NCBI GenBank assembly: GCA_021834945.1 | Contig: JAKBRA010000017.1 | Span: forward strand, 1-15,679 | DNA length: 15,679 bases | Source: Nanobdellota archaeon | GTDB lineage: Archaea > Nanoarchaeota > Nanoarchaeia > Parvarchaeales > Parvarchaeaceae | Direction of reading: 5' to 3' | Shown here: piece after piece, positions 13,991 to 15,679 of the stretch | Layout: every line of letters begins with the position of its first letter | Position numbering within the stretch: position 1 is the first letter of the stretch | Notes under the pieces: generated by a model | The model's input: only the letters and a program-made list of their open reading frames with translations | What the model was told of the DNA's origin: nothing | Databases searched by the model: none | Program-made: the position numbers and the translations under genes

Positions 13991-15250
13991 CTAACTTTTT
14001 ACAAGTTTCATAAGCTTAGTCCTAGTTTCAGGGTCTAAATCAGCTAGCATCGTTATCAAAGACTCCTTTATTATTCCGGTCTCCCTCTCTCTTTCGTCGA
14101 GACCTACGAACTGCTCCGTAATACTCTTATCTAGTGGAGTGCCACATCTTGTGCAGTATTTTGCAGTAATTTCGTTCTTTTCCTGACACTTTATACATGA
14201 TTTTATTGAAGGTTTTGGTTGTAAGGAGTCTCCACTCGGGTTTACAGCGATTCCATTGTCCTTGAATACTGCATTATCTATGTCTCTTCCTGTCAAATGC
14301 GTGTATCTTCCAACCATATTGCTGCCTCCAGTCCATCCAAAGAACATTTTTAGCTGCTGTTCTGTCAACGAATTTGCGTAAAATGTGGCTCTTGAATGCC
14401 TAAACAGGTGCGGATATAGTCTTTTCTGGAATTTGGCACGTTCTTTCAGGTCATGCAGCAATTTTCTTACGTGAATGTAGTCCATTTGCGTATTAGAAAC
14501 GGTGTTATGCTCCATTATCGTAAATAAAGCATCATTTTCAAGCGCATTCTTGCGCAAATCGTTCAGGTAGTGCGCCAGGCATGGCACCGAAAACATCAAA
14601 GGCACCTGCCTGCCACCTGTTTTGCCAAATACACGTGCATGGGAAACGTTTTCCGTCAACATAATGTCCTTGATTTTCAGATTAAGAAGTTCCCCTACAC
14701 GCATTCCTGTGTCCCATAGCAGCGCAATTATGGTCTTATCACGCTGGTTTTTGCATGCGTCAATCAATTTCTTGACTTCTTCCTCACTTAGCATGTCTTC
14801 TGGGAGCTTGTTTCGCACTTCTGCGTCTACTTTTACCCATTTTACAATATCTGGATAATTATCAGAATTGTAAAGCCATTTGTAAAAAGCTCGTAAATTC
14901 TGCTTAAGCTTGCGTTTTGTCATAACAGCTATGCCAACGCCAGTCTCGTTTCCGTAAAAATCCCTCCTTCTAGCATTATTTATGGCCAATACTACGGACT
15001 CAATATCCTTTCTTGTAGCCTCCTTTGCGTCCTTCTTGAGCCATAGCAGTATCTGGCGCACCTCCAAGAGCCTTTTGGCGATTGTCCTGCCTTTGCGGTT
15101 ATTCAGCTCCAGATACTGCTTGTAGGCAATAGCATAGCTCCTATTAGGCTCTGTGAGCTGTCTGTCTATTAAGCGCAGCTCTACTGCAACCTTGTATGCC
15201 CCATCGTTGAGGTAAGTCCTGTCCATCCCTTTTAGATCGATCTTACCCAC
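13991..15250 (-). CDS. Tyrosine recombinase (integrase) with C-terminal zinc ribbon
   Basis: The start is GTG 15250 (419 aa), with ATG 15226 as alternative. Residues about 35-140 form a helical core-binding domain. The catalytic set is complete: Arg184 in DTGMRVGEL, Lys210 in VFGKTGGR, H281/R284 in PHLFRHSRATF, Trp306 in FFGWTG, and the nucleophile Tyr316 in VGRYTHL. A four-Cys zinc ribbon (CIKC at 352-355, CTRC at 366-369) and a helical tail follow, as in many archaeal mobile-element integrases. It joins attP to the tRNA-Thr 3' end. It begins 44 bp past the tRNA on the same strand, so when integrated it may be read from the tRNA promoter. Base composition is visibly less AT-rich than the HerA-NurA-SMC run. 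Confidence 0.9.
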   Translation of the reverse strand: MGKIDLKGMDRTYLNDGAYKVAVELRLIDRQLTEPNRSYAIAYKQYLELNNRKGRTIAKRLLEVRQILLWLKKDAKEATRKDIESVVLAINNARRRDFYGNETGVGIAVMTKRKLKQNLRAFYKWLYNSDNYPDIVKWVKVDAEVRNKLPEDMLSEEEVKKLIDACKNQRDKTIIALLWDTGMRVGELLNLKIKDIMLTENVSHARVFGKTGGRQVPLMFSVPCLAHYLNDLRKNALENDALFTIMEHNTVSNTQMDYIHVRKLLHDLKERAKFQKRLYPHLFRHSRATFYANSLTEQQLKMFFGWTGGSNMVGRYTHLTGRDIDNAVFKDNGIAVNPSGDSLQPKPSIKSCIKCQEKNEITAKYCTRCGTPLDKSITEQFVGLDERERETGIIKESLITMLADLDPETRTKLMKLVKS

Positions 15251-15276
15251 CTTATGAGCCTTGTGGGTAAGGGCTT

Positions 15277-15291
15277 CGAACCTCTGAACTG
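15277..15291 (-). repeat. Right subterminal repeat (possible integrase arm site)
   Basis: CGAACCTCTGAACTG lies 2 bp inside the right core. Its reverse complement CAGTTCAGAGGTTCG matches the left-end sequence CAGTATCAGAGGTTGCG apart from two single-base gaps, so the two are inverted relative to each other. Confidence 0.5.
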
Positions 15292-15293
15292 AT

Positions 15294-15305
15294 AGCCCCG
15301 AGAGG
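15294..15305. other. attR core within tRNA-Thr
   Basis: AGCCCCGAGAGG covers the discriminator base, the acceptor 3' strand and four bases of the T stem of the tRNA gene. An identical copy at 3915-3926 marks the other end of the element. The tRNA remains intact after integration. Confidence 0.7.
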
Positions 15306-15365
15306 GATTTGAACCCTCGGCTTCCAGTTTACGAAACTGGCACTCTGCCACTGAGTTACCGGGGC
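15294..15365 (-). tRNA. tRNA-Thr (anticodon CGT)
   Basis: The cloverleaf is complete: acceptor GCCCCGG with TCGGGGC (one G-U), D arm ACTC/GAGT, anticodon stem CCAGT/ACTGG with loop TTCGTAA (anticodon CGT, codon ACG), variable AAGCC, T stem GAGGG/CCCTC with loop TTCAAAT. The discriminator base is U73, the usual identity base of archaeal tRNA-Thr. CCA is not encoded. No intron is present. The 3' end serves as the attachment site of the element. Confidence 0.95.
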
Positions 15366-15396
15366 AAGGCTTTATGCAATAAGCAGTTTGGTAGCG

Positions 15397-15410
15397 ATAT
15401 TAATAAATAT
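15397..15410. promoter_or_regulatory. Symmetric TATA-like box between tRNA-Thr and the Ser/Gly-rich gene
   Basis: ATATTAATAAATAT is nearly its own reverse complement. Its centre is about 38 bp from the tRNA 5' end (minus) and about 34 bp from ATG 15437 (plus). It could serve both directions with short leaders. Confidence 0.4.
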
Positions 15411-15436
15411 TGAAGATATTAGGGTATATTGGTTTA

Positions 15437-15679
15437 ATGGCAGATGATAATACTATAAGCTATCATGATTCAGAAGATTCTTCTAATCAAAGCAGCTCTC
15501 AGGGTTCAGGCAGCTCCTCTTCGGGTGCAGGGCAGTCGGCTCCGCAGGGAGCAGGAGGGGCTGGCAGCTCAGGTCCACAGGGCAGCAGCTCTTCTTCTGG
15601 TTCTTCCATAGATTCATCATCTTCAGATACCTCTGCAGGATCATCTTCAGGTAATTCCGGCAGTTCATCCGGTAGCTCT
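15437..15679 (+). CDS. Ser/Gly-rich low-complexity protein, 3' end off the window
   Basis: ATG 15437 opens a frame of 81 codons to the window edge. After MADDNTISYHDSEDSS the sequence is almost entirely Ser, Gly, Gln, Ala and Pro. There is no signal peptide at the N-terminus. Such disordered tracts occur as N-terminal linkers of archaeal surface or nucleic-acid-binding proteins; the folded part, if any, is outside the window. The in-frame codons vary (TCT, TCA, AGC, TCC), so selection at the protein level rather than simple DNA slippage is likely. The higher GC content of this gene fits chromosomal DNA outside the element. No function can be assigned. Confidence 0.6.
   Translation, partial: MADDNTISYHDSEDSSNQSSSQGSGSSSSGAGQSAPQGAGGAGSSGPQGSSSSSGSSIDSSSSDTSAGSSSGNSGSSSGSS

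Larger units (their letters stand above)
3915..15305. mobile_element. Candidate tRNA-Thr-integrated element carrying defence-type genes
   Basis: The 12 bp AGCCCCGAGAGG occur at 3915-3926 and at 15294-15305. The right copy is the 3' end of an intact tRNA-Thr gene; the left copy stands alone. A tyrosine recombinase gene begins 44 bp inside the right copy. The related sequences CAGTATCAGAGGTTGCG (3931-3947) and, inverted, CGAACCTCTGAACTG (15277-15291) lie just inside the ends. This is the usual structure of an element integrated in a tRNA 3' end. Genes inside include a regulator, DNA methyltransferase, HerA, NurA, an SMC-like ATPase and nucleases. No replication, capsid or conjugation gene is recognisable, so it may be a satellite or defence island rather than a virus or plasmid. 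Confidence 0.72.

Noticed and set aside
15483..15668. 61-codon minus-strand frame at the right end
   Set aside because: Complement of the Ser/Gly-rich coding sequence; low complexity and no start signal.

Overview
The window looks archaeal. The tRNA lacks an encoded CCA, several genes sit about 25-30 bp from a TATA-like box with no room for a long leader, ribosome sites resemble GGTGAT/GGAGGTGATC, and the integrase carries a C-terminal four-cysteine zinc ribbon. A small-genome (DPANN-like) archaeon is a reasonable guess, but the sequence alone does not prove a lineage.

Layout. Positions 1-1687 are probably chromosomal: a partial CYTH-domain phosphatase/cyclase-like gene (minus) and a nucleotidyltransferase-like gene (plus) diverge from one shared TATA box. 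Positions 1688-3914 look decayed: a Nudix pseudogene with two frameshifts, fragments of other genes, and an AT-rich Mrr-like nuclease gene that seems to have lost its start. Positions 3915-15305 form a candidate integrative element of about 11.4 kb. A 12-bp duplication of the 3' end of tRNA-Thr(CGT) bounds it, with the intact tRNA on the right, a tyrosine recombinase just inside that end, and related inverted repeats just inside both ends. Right of the tRNA the chromosome resumes with a Ser/Gly-rich protein gene that runs off the window.

Element contents, read from the integrase leftward, mostly on the minus strand: integrase; a cluster of TGTAAAAT repeats; a 39-aa charged protein and an AbrB-like regulator; then a tight run of a D12-class adenine DNA methyltransferase, a NurA-like nuclease, a HerA-like ATPase, a 55-aa protein, an SMC/RecN-like coiled-coil ATPase and a 288-aa protein with a possible winged helix. 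A plus-strand PD-(D/E)XK restriction-type endonuclease and a large minus-strand protein joining a P-loop segment to a nuclease fold follow at the left end.

Interpretation. HerA and NurA are an established archaeal DNA-end-resection pair that works with Mre11-Rad50. Here they are tightly linked to a non-Rad50 SMC-like ATPase, a self-marking methyltransferase and extra nucleases, on a mobile element. This suggests a multi-gene defence or plasmid-exclusion system that senses and degrades unmodified or abnormal DNA. That role is inferred from gene content and order only.
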